Part shown: piece after piece, positions 35,874-44,996 of the stretch
Layout: each line of letters starts with the position of its first letter
Position numbering within the stretch: the stretch's first letter is position 1
NCBI GenBank assembly: GCA_938048695.1
Contig: CALIUO010000022.1
Location: 19,364 to 83,363 of the forward strand
Direction of reading: 5' to 3'
Length of the DNA: 64,000 nucleotides
Source of the DNA: an uncultured SAR86 cluster bacterium
GTDB lineage: Bacteria; Pseudomonadota; Gammaproteobacteria; Magnimaribacterales; Magnimaribacteraceae
The notes under the pieces: model-generated
Seen by the model: the letters and a program-made list of their open reading frames with translations, nothing else
The model's database searches: none
Told to the model about the DNA's origin: nothing
Made by a program: the position numbers and the translations under genes

Positions 35874-36812
35874 CTAATTAGTTAAGGAAACCAACACCTC
35901 TCTATTTTTAATACCTGAAAAGGGTTTTCTTCCATGCATTACCCGATAGTTATCAATCAATAAGATATCATTATCCTGCCACGATCTGAGTAAGGTTAAT
36001 GATTGAGCTAGCTCACCAATGACCTCAATATATGATTGCTTTATTTCTTCACCATTGCCAAATCTAACAGGAGGGATTTGATTTTCTGAATTTTTCTTCC
36101 AACCTAGAGATGCTGCAATAACCTGATTAAAAAAGGATTTCTTTCCATCCCTAAGTTCTTTTGTGGCTTTGAGAGTTTTTGTTGTTACGGATAAGTTATC
36201 ACCCTCTATCCAATTCCAAGAATAACCTAGGTCTGTTAACTTTGCTTCAGCATGATTTTTTGAGCTTACCCCAAGAGTTTTTTGCCAACTTCTTCCTTGA
36301 CCTGATATTAATTCATCCCCGCTAGACATTATGGAGTTATATATAACTCCAAATTTTTCAAAGCTTTCTACAAGAGCCCTATCAGCTTTCAGTAATGCTT
36401 CGTAAAGTTCATCAGAGCGACATAGAGGAGTTTCTCCACCAGTTTCTGAAGCAGATTTACAAAAAAAGAAAATATTCTTAGGGTAGGTTGGAGTTTGTGC
36501 CATTTCATGATGAAGGAAAATCTCCACTTCTCTTGGAGCCTCATTGGCAGTAAATACTTTATTGGTTTTATTTATTCTGACTGCATTAGAAAGAGATTCT
36601 TCGTAAGTAAAAGTATCGTAATTGAAAGTCGATACAAATTGATCAAAGTCTTCTGCGGTTTCTATTGGGAGATCTTTAAAAAGAATAGCACCTTGCTCTT
36701 CAAGTTTAAGTTCAATAGATTTTTTATTTTCTTTAAGCCAATCTTGAGTTGCAGTTATATTTGTTAAACCCAAGTCATTTTCTATAACCTGTAAGAAAGT
36801 TGGATTAGTCAT
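35874..36812 (-). CDS. TauD/TfdA-like Fe(II)/2-oxoglutarate dioxygenase
   Basis: A non-haem iron dioxygenase of the clavaminate-synthase-like fold. I start at ATG 36812, overlapping the upstream gene by 8 bases (ATGACTAA), instead of an ATG 11 codons earlier that would lie deeper inside it; this gives 312 residues. The facial triad is visible: HHE near residues 101-103 (His101, Glu103) and His293 in VMHGRKPF, with Arg294 or later Arg for 2-oxoglutarate. It is the last gene of the Gfo/Idh-aldo/keto reductase-TauD run. Substrate unknown. Confidence 0.86.
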   Translation of the reverse strand: MTNPTFLQVIENDLGLTNITATQDWLKENKKSIELKLEEQGAILFKDLPIETAEDFDQFVSTFNYDTFTYEESLSNAVRINKTNKVFTANEAPREVEIFLHHEMAQTPTYPKNIFFFCKSASETGGETPLCRSDELYEALLKADRALVESFEKFGVIYNSIMSSGDELISGQGRSWQKTLGVSSKNHAEAKLTDLGYSWNWIEGDNLSVTTKTLKATKELRDGKKSFFNQVIAASLGWKKNSENQIPPVRFGNGEEIKQSYIEVIGELAQSLTLLRSWQDNDILLIDNYRVMHGRKPFSGIKNREVLVSLTN

Positions 36813-37773
36813 AAATTGGAAAGAAAGTATTGAAGGCATCTTCACAAAAAATTCCTGGATCGTTATATCGTCTATTAATATTTAGGGCTGATATCTTCTC
36901 TAAGACCGATTGTTCAAGTTTAATCTTTGAAGCATCCAGATTTTCTTTCATTCGCTTTTCATTTGTGCTTTTAACAACAATAGACGTCCCTCTATTTAAG
37001 GCCCAACTAAGTACTAATTGAGCTGGCGATATTTCAAGTTCCTTTGCTGTTGATTTTATAGTTTCATTCCTTAGAAGTGATTCTGTCTCTTCGGCTCCAC
37101 CTATCTCTTCATAGGAAATTGATCCTAAAGGTGAAAAGGCAGTAACTTCTAGACCATAGTTTTTTGCTAAACGTATAAGTTTTTCTTGCGTAAGATGAGG
37201 ATGAGATTCAATTTGAAGCATGTCAGGTTTAATCTCGCAGTAATTCATGAGATCGTGAAGTAGGCCCGATGAGTAATTACATACTCCTAGATATTTTGTT
37301 CTTTCTTCCTGCTTGAGTGATTCCATTGCATGCCATGTATCAGATAGTGAAACCCTAGAAGGAATCATTTTGGGATCATTACTATCCGGATCATTAAACC
37401 ATTCGGGAGGATACCGTTCGTCGAAAGGAACGAATTCTAGAGAAATTGGGAAATGGATCATATATAAATCAATATAATCTAGTTGAAGATCTTCTAAGGT
37501 TTTTTCAAGTGCAAGATTAACATGGTCTGGATGATGATAAGTGTTCCATAATTTTGATGTTATCCAAAGGTCCTCTCGTTTGCATAATCCCATATCTAAA
37601 GCTTTTTTTATCCCTTCACCTACTTCCTTCTCATTCCCATAGTCTGAAGCAGAATCAAAATGCCTGTATCCAATCTCTATCGCCTTACAAACAGTATCTG
37701 AGCTTATATTTTTTGGAACCTTCCAAAGCCCAAAGCCAACTTTAGGCATTTCTTTAATCGATTTATATTTCAT
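36805..37773 (-). CDS. Aldo/keto reductase
   Basis: A 322-residue NADPH-dependent oxidoreductase of the (beta/alpha)8 AKR fold. The catalytic tetrad is visible: Asp40, Tyr45 (SASDYGNE), Lys74 (ITSKLWN) and His107 (YMIHFPI). The C-terminal NADP site includes SIVVKSTNEKRMKEN. It lies 4 bases behind the Gfo/Idh gene and overlaps the TauD-like gene by 8, so all three are one operon. The sequence is close to aldose-reductase-type AKRs; substrate unknown. Confidence 0.9.
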   Translation of the reverse strand: MKYKSIKEMPKVGFGLWKVPKNISSDTVCKAIEIGYRHFDSASDYGNEKEVGEGIKKALDMGLCKREDLWITSKLWNTYHHPDHVNLALEKTLEDLQLDYIDLYMIHFPISLEFVPFDERYPPEWFNDPDSNDPKMIPSRVSLSDTWHAMESLKQEERTKYLGVCNYSSGLLHDLMNYCEIKPDMLQIESHPHLTQEKLIRLAKNYGLEVTAFSPLGSISYEEIGGAEETESLLRNETIKSTAKELEISPAQLVLSWALNRGTSIVVKSTNEKRMKENLDASKIKLEQSVLEKISALNINRRYNDPGIFCEDAFNTFFPIYD

Positions 37774-37777
37774 ATTA

Positions 37778-38839
37778 TTATTTTAAAAATTCTTCAAGAT
37801 AAATAGGATCGCCAGTTGTAATTGATTCTTGGGCCGCTAAGCCTAGTACGATTGAATTAAACCCACTCTGAGTATCTACCAATGGTTTATGTCCTGACTT
37901 TATGCAATTAATCAACTCTAAATGCTCTACATAACTTGCACCGTGATGAAATCCAATCTCTTTTATTCTAGAGTCCTGACTAACTTCTAAAGTTTTGAAG
38001 GAGTATTCTTTTCTATTGGTTAGTAAAAGTTCGCTACCAGGGATATTAGTTTCTAATTTACCTTTATCTCCTGTCAAAACAATTTCTTGCTCGTATTTTC
38101 CTCCCTCAGCAAACATACATAAATCTAACATAGCTCTTTGACCTCCTTCGTAATCGATTATTACAAAGGAGTTATCAATGATGTCCGGTTTTTTGCCATT
38201 GTAATTTTCATTTAAATGATTGACATCTTGGCCACCTGAAGCATAAATTTTTGTCGGCTTGCTCGGGACTAGTAGATTCATTAGATCAAAAAAGTGGCAG
38301 CATTTTTCAACCAGCGTGCCACCTGTATTTTTATTAAATCTATTCCAGTCATCAACCTTTTCTAAAAACGGAAACCTATGTTCTCTAATTGAAAGCATCT
38401 TTATATTTCCTATATCACAAGAATGATTAATCAGAGATTGGATAGGAGCCATGAATCTATACTCAAGGCCTACCCACACTATACCTTGATGTTTTTTACT
38501 CTTTTCGAGTACTTCTAGTCCATCTACTAAGTTAGTGCACATGGGCTTTTCAAGTAAAACATGTTTATCAGTTTCAAAGACATCTCTCATGACATCAATA
38601 TGTGTAAAGTTTGGACTTGCCACTACCACTACATCGATATCCGGGCGTTTTAATAATTCTTTATAATCGTTATATTGTTGAGGTTTAAATTTTTCTCCAC
38701 AAGCAGCCATACCCCACTGTCTAGAATTCTCATTAGGATCAGCAATTGCAGAGATATTTACTTCTGAAATTTTTTTTAGATTGCGTATATGCTCACAACC
38801 CATCATACCGGTTCCTATAATTCCATAATTTAGCGACAT
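37778..38839 (-). CDS. Gfo/Idh/MocA-family oxidoreductase
   Basis: A 353-residue NAD(P)-dependent dehydrogenase for sugars, inositols or related polyols. The Rossmann loop GIIGTGMMG is at 6-14, and EKPM with the catalytic lysine is at 97-100. The C-terminal beta-sheet domain is complete. It is the first gene of a three-gene operon with an aldo/keto reductase and a dioxygenase, and is divergent (96 bp) from the LhgO-like oxidase. The four genes suggest a pathway on a hydroxylated or carbohydrate-like substrate; this is inference. Confidence 0.9.
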   Translation of the reverse strand: MSLNYGIIGTGMMGCEHIRNLKKISEVNISAIADPNENSRQWGMAACGEKFKPQQYNDYKELLKRPDIDVVVVASPNFTHIDVMRDVFETDKHVLLEKPMCTNLVDGLEVLEKSKKHQGIVWVGLEYRFMAPIQSLINHSCDIGNIKMLSIREHRFPFLEKVDDWNRFNKNTGGTLVEKCCHFFDLMNLLVPSKPTKIYASGGQDVNHLNENYNGKKPDIIDNSFVIIDYEGGQRAMLDLCMFAEGGKYEQEIVLTGDKGKLETNIPGSELLLTNRKEYSFKTLEVSQDSRIKEIGFHHGASYVEHLELINCIKSGHKPLVDTQSGFNSIVLGLAAQESITTGDPIYLEEFLK

Positions 38840-38935
38840 AATTATTCGATTTCTCTAAACTTTTTACTCTTTGATACTTATACTTAGAGAGTCCTCAACC
38901 ATAACAGTAAATAATATATATTTCTTTAAAAAATA

Positions 38936-40042
38936 TTGAGCAAATTAGAAAAATTTGAAGTTGACAGCTTGGTTATCGGCGGAGGAGTCTCCGGTGTAGC
39001 TATTGCTAGAGAGCTCTGTACTAGATATGAAAGTGTATTTCTAATAGAAAGAAATAATCAGATAGCTCAGGAAACTTCCAGTCGTAATTCAGAAGTAATA
39101 CATGCTGGCATGTACTATGACCAAGATTCCTTGAAATCTAAGCTTTGCTTAAAAGGCAAAGAACTTCTATATGATTATTTGAAGGAGAGAAAGATAGAAT
39201 TTAATCGTTGCGGTAAATACATCTTATCTTCGACTGACCAAGAATCAGAAACCCTAAATGGTATTTATGAAAACGGACTTGAATGCGGAGTTGATGACTT
39301 AATGTATGACAGCTCCCTTGAATCAAAATACCCATTCCTTGCTTTTAAAGAGGCAATATTCTCTCCATCAACAGGAATCTTTGACAGCCATTCATTTATT
39401 CATTCTCTGAGTAGAGATTTTGAGAGTGAAGGTGGCAACGTAATTCTTGGTAACGAGATATTAGATATAAATGAATCTATCAGAGGTTTTGAAATTCTCG
39501 TTGAAGATAAAAAAACTAAGAACCAATTTCTTGTGATTACCAAGATCTTGGTTAATTCAGCCGGTCTAAATGCTGTTCATATCGCAAATCTTATAAATGA
39601 AGAAAATATCTATAAAGAGGAATTTGTAAAGGGTGAATACTATATTTATCAGGGTAAAGAGCGATTAGACAATCTTATTTATCCAACACCAACCGAAAAT
39701 AGTTTAGGTCTCCATGCAACTATAGATCTAGGAAAGGGTATTAGGTTTGGACCTTCCGCATATGTAGTGGATGCAATTGACTATAGTCTTTCTGTAGACC
39801 AAAAATCATTTTTTCTAAAGTCAGTACAATCTTATTGGCCCGGAATAAGAGAGCAAGATCTTACTCCCGGTTACTCTGGTATAAGGCCAAAACTCCAGGG
39901 AGAGAAAGATTTTGTGGTTGATTCGGGCTCCATGAACAACAGCCAGTATGTGAATGTTCTTGGATATGCCTCTCCAGGTCTGACATCCTCTTTAGCTTTA
40001 GCAATCGAAGTATCTAATAGAATTGAAGTAGGTCTATCTTAA
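38936..40042 (+). CDS. FAD-dependent oxidoreductase, L-2-hydroxyglutarate oxidase-like
   Basis: A 368-residue DAO-fold flavoprotein with VIGGGVSGVAIAREL at 13-27, ETSSRNSEVIHAGMYY near 46-61 (a typical LhgO signature) and a C-terminal GYSGIRPKL stretch. L-2-hydroxyglutarate oxidation to 2-oxoglutarate is the likeliest reaction. The frame opens at TTG 38936, with no in-frame ATG before the conserved part. It overlaps the end of the phosphoesterase gene by 9 bases. Since the divergent operon encodes a 2-oxoglutarate-dependent dioxygenase, a metabolic link is possible but unproven. Confidence 0.85.
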   Translation: MSKLEKFEVDSLVIGGGVSGVAIARELCTRYESVFLIERNNQIAQETSSRNSEVIHAGMYYDQDSLKSKLCLKGKELLYDYLKERKIEFNRCGKYILSSTDQESETLNGIYENGLECGVDDLMYDSSLESKYPFLAFKEAIFSPSTGIFDSHSFIHSLSRDFESEGGNVILGNEILDINESIRGFEILVEDKKTKNQFLVITKILVNSAGLNAVHIANLINEENIYKEEFVKGEYYIYQGKERLDNLIYPTPTENSLGLHATIDLGKGIRFGPSAYVVDAIDYSLSVDQKSFFLKSVQSYWPGIREQDLTPGYSGIRPKLQGEKDFVVDSGSMNNSQYVNVLGYASPGLTSSLALAIEVSNRIEVGLS

Positions 40043-40909
40043 ACCTGAACCAACTTTAATATTGGACCAGAGAACTTCATTTTGTTCCGCACTAACAAAT
40101 TCATACCTAGCTGTATTTTTTTCAATAGTCATTTTTAGAAATCCTGGAGTTTCTATATTAAATTTACCGGATTCTGTATCTTTCGGTGATCCCCCAGGCA
40201 GAGCTCCTGTTGCGCTTATTAATTGCAGAGTATTTTTATGATCACCTTCGTCTGCAAGAACATGATTATGACCGGTAATATAAATATCAAAGATTCCAAA
40301 AACATAGTTCTCTAAAAATATTGCCAATTGTGGATTTGCTCTGTCTCTATCGCCTGAGCTGTACAATGGATGATGAGCTACAGCTATAGAAAAATTGCAT
40401 TTATCTTTGAGTTTCCTCACTTCTTCTTCTAGCCACCTAATCTGATTACCTCTCTTATAAAAATAATATAACTTATCGAAAATTGTTGTATCTAGAGCAA
40501 AAAAACATAATTCTCCGAAAGTTTTAGTATAAAAATTACTGGGATGAAAAATAGACGGGTAATTTTTTGCAACTTCAAGATAGACACTGGGATCCCCTTT
40601 GTAATCATGGTTACCTACTGTTAAATACAAAGGAATTTCTGTCTCCAGAAATGGTTGAAAAGGTTTTAGGAAACTATCTTGAAGTTCTGGATCATCAATA
40701 GATTGAACTCCAAGTTGTGTAATGTCCCCTAGATGCCAAACTAAAGAACAATCAGAATTAGCTAATGCTTTAACTACCATTGTTTGAGTGGGATTAACTT
40801 CTCCTGCATCTCCAACAAAGCAAAAGATACTTGATTCCTCAGAAGATACTGAGGTATTGACCATCACAATAAACAAAAACAATAAGGCTCTTAAATATTT
40901 TTTAATCAT
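40034..40909 (-). CDS. Exported calcineurin-like metallophosphoesterase
   Basis: A 291-residue protein with a signal peptide (about residues 1-22) and the full metallophosphoesterase set: GDAG at 33-36, GDI at 61-63, GNHD at 99-102, VAHHPLYSSGD near 175 and GHNH near 213. It resembles purple acid phosphatase-like exported enzymes. A periplasmic role in phosphate release from organic phosphate is inferred. It lies directly downstream of tsaE with a 4-base overlap. Confidence 0.9.
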   Translation of the reverse strand: MIKKYLRALLFLFIVMVNTSVSSEESSIFCFVGDAGEVNPTQTMVVKALANSDCSLVWHLGDITQLGVQSIDDPELQDSFLKPFQPFLETEIPLYLTVGNHDYKGDPSVYLEVAKNYPSIFHPSNFYTKTFGELCFFALDTTIFDKLYYFYKRGNQIRWLEEEVRKLKDKCNFSIAVAHHPLYSSGDRDRANPQLAIFLENYVFGIFDIYITGHNHVLADEGDHKNTLQLISATGALPGGSPKDTESGKFNIETPGFLKMTIEKNTARYEFVSAEQNEVLWSNIKVGSGLR

Positions 40910-41343
40910 GATATTTGTAACTCTCTTTTACTATTTGATGCCTTGTAAGAAATGTGAACATGGAAATCGGGAGAGGGGAGAACCGCTTCGCCGTTTTTAG
41001 GCCATTCAATGATGGTAACTGATTTAAGTTCATTCAAATATTCATCTATACCTATCTCTTCAAGTTCTATGGGTTCAGAAATCCTGTATAAGTCAAAATG
41101 AAAGATTCTATGAGTTTTGGTTTGATGTATTTCTACCAAATTGTAGGTCGGACTTTTCACTAACTCATTGTAATCAAAACCCTTTAGCATTCCTTTGGTG
41201 AAGGTGGTTTTTCCTGCTCCAAGCTCGCCTTCTAAAAATACAACTACGGATTTATCAGATTTAAGATTAAGTATTTCTATAGCTAAGTCTTCTCCAGCAG
41301 CCATAGTTTCATTTTCATTAGAAGTTTCTATAATTTTAGTCAT
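40906..41343 (-). CDS. tsaE: tRNA threonylcarbamoyladenosine biosynthesis ATPase TsaE
   Basis: The P-loop ATPase that works with TsaB and TsaD to make t6A37 in ANN-reading tRNAs. The 145 residues have Walker A GELGAGKTT at 39-47, KSPTYNLVE at about 63-71 and HFDLYRI near 82-88. Its start overlaps nnr by 8 bases. tsaE after nnr is the standard gammaproteobacterial order; here amiB does not follow, a phosphoesterase does. Confidence 0.94.
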   Translation of the reverse strand: MTKIIETSNENETMAAGEDLAIEILNLKSDKSVVVFLEGELGAGKTTFTKGMLKGFDYNELVKSPTYNLVEIHQTKTHRIFHFDLYRISEPIELEEIGIDEYLNELKSVTIIEWPKNGEAVLPSPDFHVHISYKASNSKRELQIS

Positions 41344-42850
41344 ATCTGAGTAACGATCTAAGCTCAGATATTACATCACTGGGGGTAAGACCTACCTCAC
41401 CAGTCTCTAGGGAGGCTAAGTCTGCGGCCTTTGAATGTAAATCAACTCCAGCCTCTGCCGCATCTTTCAGGCTTAGTCCCTGTGCCAATATCCCGGCAAT
41501 GATACCTGTTAACACATCGCCCATACCTCCAGTTGCCATTCCAGGATTGCCAGAATTGCAAAGACCCCATTTTTGACCTCCATTACCTTTGTAACAAACT
41601 ATTGATCCAGATCCTTTCAAAACTACGGTTGCATTAAATTTCTTTTGTAACTTAGCTGCTGAACCAAACCTATCGGATTCTACGTTTGAAACATTTGTGT
41701 TTAAAAGTCTGGCTGCTTCTCCGGGATGAGGAGTAAGAATTAGATTTTTGGGTAACTTACTGGATAATTTTAATTGAGTCAGAAGATTGAGTGCGTCAGC
41801 ATCCATAATGACTGGAACATCTCTTTTCTCAGCTTCCCAAAAAACTCTTTGTATCATTTGCTCTGACCAAGCTGTTTGTCCTAATCCCGGTCCAATAGCT
41901 ATCACGTCAGGTTTAAGGAGATGTTCTTCTAAGTCCTGTCCAGAGTTCACGCCTTTAACCATAACCTCTGGACAGGAAACCAAACTAGCACTTACATGCT
42001 CAGGTCTTGTAACTAAGCTAGTCAAGCCTGAACCAGAATAAACTGCCGCCTTAGAGCAAAGTATTCCTGCTCCTCCAAATCCTCTATCTCCACCTACGAC
42101 AACAACATGACCGAAGTTTCCTTTATGCGCATCTTCCTCTCTATAGATAACTCTTCCCATTGAATTTTCATAATTGATAATGGAACTAGTCGAAGGTACC
42201 TCAGAAAACAGCTTTTTGGGTATATCTAAATCTGAATAAAACACTTCTCCTGAAGCTTTTTTTCCGTGCGAAGTAAAACAACCTCGTTTTTGAGCAACAA
42301 AAGAGGTTGTAATATCAGCTAGGACATACGCATCTTCCGCATTTCCCGTATCAGGATTCACGCCAGAAGGTATATCAAGTGAAACAACTGGAATTTTCAT
42401 CCCAAGCTGATTTAAAACCAAGATTGAATCTTTGATATTTTTTCTTAAGCTACCCTTTAAGCCCGTTCCTAATAATGCATCAACCAAAACTGCATTTTTA
42501 GAGATCCTATGATTTTTGAGTGATTTTGAAGAAATTACTTTCACATTCGATTCCTTCATTTCATGGAAAGCCTTTCTGGTTACTCCTTTTAAATCTTTAG
42601 GTGAATTACTCATAACCACTGTTACTTTAAGCCCAAACTCTTTCGCGTAAGCTCCTAGAAGAAAGCCATCTCCAGAATTCTTTCCTTTTGAACAAAAAAT
42701 AATTAATTCCTCAACAGGATTAAGTTCCCTTAGGATAATATCAAGAGAGAACTCTGCAGCCATTTGCATCAGAGAATATCCAGATATATTTTTTTGTTTA
42801 ATTGCTAGGTTATCTATTTTTCTTGTTTCCCTAGCGGTATATAGTTTCAT
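41336..42850 (-). CDS. nnr: Bifunctional NAD(P)H-hydrate epimerase/dehydratase
   Basis: It repairs hydrated NAD(P)H: the N-terminal YjeF domain epimerises and the C-terminal kinase-like domain dehydrates using ADP. The 504 residues cover both. The epimerase half (1-220) has CSKGKNSGDGFLLG near residues 53-66; the kinase half (about 230-504) has GGDRGFGGAG near 253-262, PHPGEAARLL near 378 and GNPGMATGGMGDVLTG near 435-450. It is divergent from queG and overlaps tsaE, as in E. coli. Confidence 0.95.
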   Translation of the reverse strand: MKLYTARETRKIDNLAIKQKNISGYSLMQMAAEFSLDIILRELNPVEELIIFCSKGKNSGDGFLLGAYAKEFGLKVTVVMSNSPKDLKGVTRKAFHEMKESNVKVISSKSLKNHRISKNAVLVDALLGTGLKGSLRKNIKDSILVLNQLGMKIPVVSLDIPSGVNPDTGNAEDAYVLADITTSFVAQKRGCFTSHGKKASGEVFYSDLDIPKKLFSEVPSTSSIINYENSMGRVIYREEDAHKGNFGHVVVVGGDRGFGGAGILCSKAAVYSGSGLTSLVTRPEHVSASLVSCPEVMVKGVNSGQDLEEHLLKPDVIAIGPGLGQTAWSEQMIQRVFWEAEKRDVPVIMDADALNLLTQLKLSSKLPKNLILTPHPGEAARLLNTNVSNVESDRFGSAAKLQKKFNATVVLKGSGSIVCYKGNGGQKWGLCNSGNPGMATGGMGDVLTGIIAGILAQGLSLKDAAEAGVDLHSKAADLASLETGEVGLTPSDVISELRSLLRYD

Positions 42851-42913
42851 TTTGTTCTAACTCTTAATTTATTAAAATTATATCTCTAGGTTAGACTCTC
42901 TACTAATTTAATA

Positions 42914-43990
42914 ATGAATTATTTAGCCACTAAAAATATAGAAATTAATTTATCTGATCAGATAAAGGACTGGGCCAAAGAGTTTGGTTTTAGTTCGGTT
43001 GGTATAACGGACATAGATCTCTCAGAAGATCAAAGATATCTAGATAAATGGTTAGAGAATGGATATCAAGGTGAAATGACTTATTTGATTCGTAATAATT
43101 CTAAGAGAGAGTTCCCTGATCAATTATTTCAAGGCACAAAAAGAATTATTTCTGTGACGATGAATTATCTCCCGGAAGAATACAACGGACAGGAGTTATT
43201 GGAGAGAAGTGACAGGGCATTCATTTCAGGATACGCACGAGGAAGAGATTATCACAAATTGATGAGATCAAGATTGAAGAAATTGGCAAAAAAGATCAAA
43301 GATCATGCTCCAAATTCAAATAGAGTATTTGTTGACAGCGCCCCCGTATTAGAAAAAGCAATTGCTCAAAAAGCAGGCTTGGGTTGGATTGGAAAGAACA
43401 CACTTCTTTTGAATAAAAACTCTGGCTCTTATTTCTTTCTTGGAGAGATCTACACCGATTTAGATCTAATAGTTGATAATCCTGTTGCACAAAGTCATTG
43501 TGGCACCTGTACATCCTGTATGGATGTATGCCCAACAAGTGCCTTTGTAGGACCTCACGAACTTGATGCTAGAAAATGTATATCTTATTTGACGATTGAA
43601 TATAAAGGCATCATACCTCCAGAATTAAGATCAAAAATGGGTAATAGAATTTTTGGCTGTGATGATTGCCAAATATATTGTCCTTGGAACAAATTTACTC
43701 ATTTTACTGATGAGCTTGATTTTTTACCTCGTCATCAACTTGATGATATAGATTTATGTGAATTATTTAGATGGAGCGAAGACGATTTTTTACAGAAGAC
43801 TGAAGGATCACCTATCAGGAGAGCAGGGTATGAATCTTGGTTAAGAAATATTGCAATTGCACTTGGTAATGCAAACTTTTCGCAAGAAATAATGCAATCC
43901 CTAAACCTCAGAAAAGACTCCACTTCAGAGATAGTGAAAGAGCATGTAAACTGGGCGATAAAGGAACAAGAAAGGAAATCTTATGAGTGA
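42914..43990 (+). CDS. queG: Epoxyqueuosine reductase
   Basis: The cobalamin- and Fe-S-dependent last enzyme of queuosine synthesis in tRNA. The 358 residues show the cobalamin-binding part with VDSAPVLEKAIAQKAGLGW near 139-157. The two 4Fe-4S motifs are CGTCTSCMDVCPTSAF near 196-211 and CDDCQIYCPWN near 254. It is divergent from nnr (63-bp gap). Its stop overlaps the next ORF by 8 bases, so the DUF7064-like gene is in the same transcript although functionally unrelated. Confidence 0.94.
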   Translation: MNYLATKNIEINLSDQIKDWAKEFGFSSVGITDIDLSEDQRYLDKWLENGYQGEMTYLIRNNSKREFPDQLFQGTKRIISVTMNYLPEEYNGQELLERSDRAFISGYARGRDYHKLMRSRLKKLAKKIKDHAPNSNRVFVDSAPVLEKAIAQKAGLGWIGKNTLLLNKNSGSYFFLGEIYTDLDLIVDNPVAQSHCGTCTSCMDVCPTSAFVGPHELDARKCISYLTIEYKGIIPPELRSKMGNRIFGCDDCQIYCPWNKFTHFTDELDFLPRHQLDDIDLCELFRWSEDDFLQKTEGSPIRRAGYESWLRNIAIALGNANFSQEIMQSLNLRKDSTSEIVKEHVNWAIKEQERKSYE

Positions 43991-44996
43991 TATTGAGATA
44001 AAACTAGAGCCACAAGATGAGTTTAATCATCAACCTGATGAAGCTTCTAATTATAACGAAAGCATGTACTTTAATGTTTTTGATCACAACAAACAGATGG
44101 GAGGATGGTTCAGGTTAGGCAATAGACCTAATGAGGGTTATGCAGAGATGACCTGCTGTATTTATTTACCCGATGGAAGGATAGGTTTCATGTTTGGAAG
44201 GCCGGAGATAACAACAAACGATGTTTTCGACGCAGGTGGTATGAAATTTGAGGTTATTGAGCCGTTTAAGTCTTTAAAGGTTCAATACAAAGGGAAGATA
44301 TTACTTTTAGATAATCCTAAAGATATGCTTAATCCGAGTAAGGCTTTCAAAGAAAATCCTAGAGTAGAGTGTGAAGCCGATATAAATATAACTGGTATTT
44401 CTCCTATGTTTGGAGGCCAGGCAGTAAGGACAGACGGAAAACCCCTAGAAAGAGATCCCGAAAAGAGCTTTTCTAAAGCTCACTATGAACAGCATACTGC
44501 CGGTAAGGGTGCTATTAAAATTAATGGCGAAGAATGGTCCATAGATGGTCTAGGCTTGAGAGATAAGAGCTGGGGACCAAGATATTGGCAAGCTATTGAA
44601 TGGTACAGATGGTTGACTATTAATATTAATGATGAAGTTGGTTTTATGTTTAGTATTGTTCATCAAAGTGAGGATTCCGAGAGGAGAGGTGGGATTGTCT
44701 TGAAAGATGGAAAGTACGAAACCATTAAGGATTGCAAGATTGAAACCCAATATGATGATGATCACTTCCAAAAAACTTTTACTGCATGGGCCAAAACAGA
44801 TGAAGATGAATACGAAGTAAAAGGAAGGGTCCTGTCTTTGATTCCTTTGAGAAACAGGAGAAATACACCTGAAGGTGAAAGCTTAGTTACAAGGATAACG
44901 GAAGGGATGACAGAGTATACTTACAAGGGGATTGTGGGATATGGAATGTCAGAATATTTAGATCAGGTTATAGACGGGAAGCCAATTGGGCCATGA
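43983..44996 (+). CDS. Lipocalin-like protein, DUF7064/AttH-CrtC-like (uncertain)
   Basis: A 337-residue protein without signal peptide. The N-terminal half has MYFNVFDHNKQMGGWFRLGN, and the middle has GLGLRDKSWGPRYW near residues 191-204, a motif I associate with DUF7064 and AttH/CrtC-like lipocalin folds. These families are linked to lipid or isoprenoid handling, but no activity is certain. It overlaps queG at its start by 8 bases and the monooxygenase at its end by 4 bases. I do not recognise a specific enzyme. Confidence 0.6.
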   Translation: MSDIEIKLEPQDEFNHQPDEASNYNESMYFNVFDHNKQMGGWFRLGNRPNEGYAEMTCCIYLPDGRIGFMFGRPEITTNDVFDAGGMKFEVIEPFKSLKVQYKGKILLLDNPKDMLNPSKAFKENPRVECEADINITGISPMFGGQAVRTDGKPLERDPEKSFSKAHYEQHTAGKGAIKINGEEWSIDGLGLRDKSWGPRYWQAIEWYRWLTININDEVGFMFSIVHQSEDSERRGGIVLKDGKYETIKDCKIETQYDDDHFQKTFTAWAKTDEDEYEVKGRVLSLIPLRNRRNTPEGESLVTRITEGMTEYTYKGIVGYGMSEYLDQVIDGKPIGP

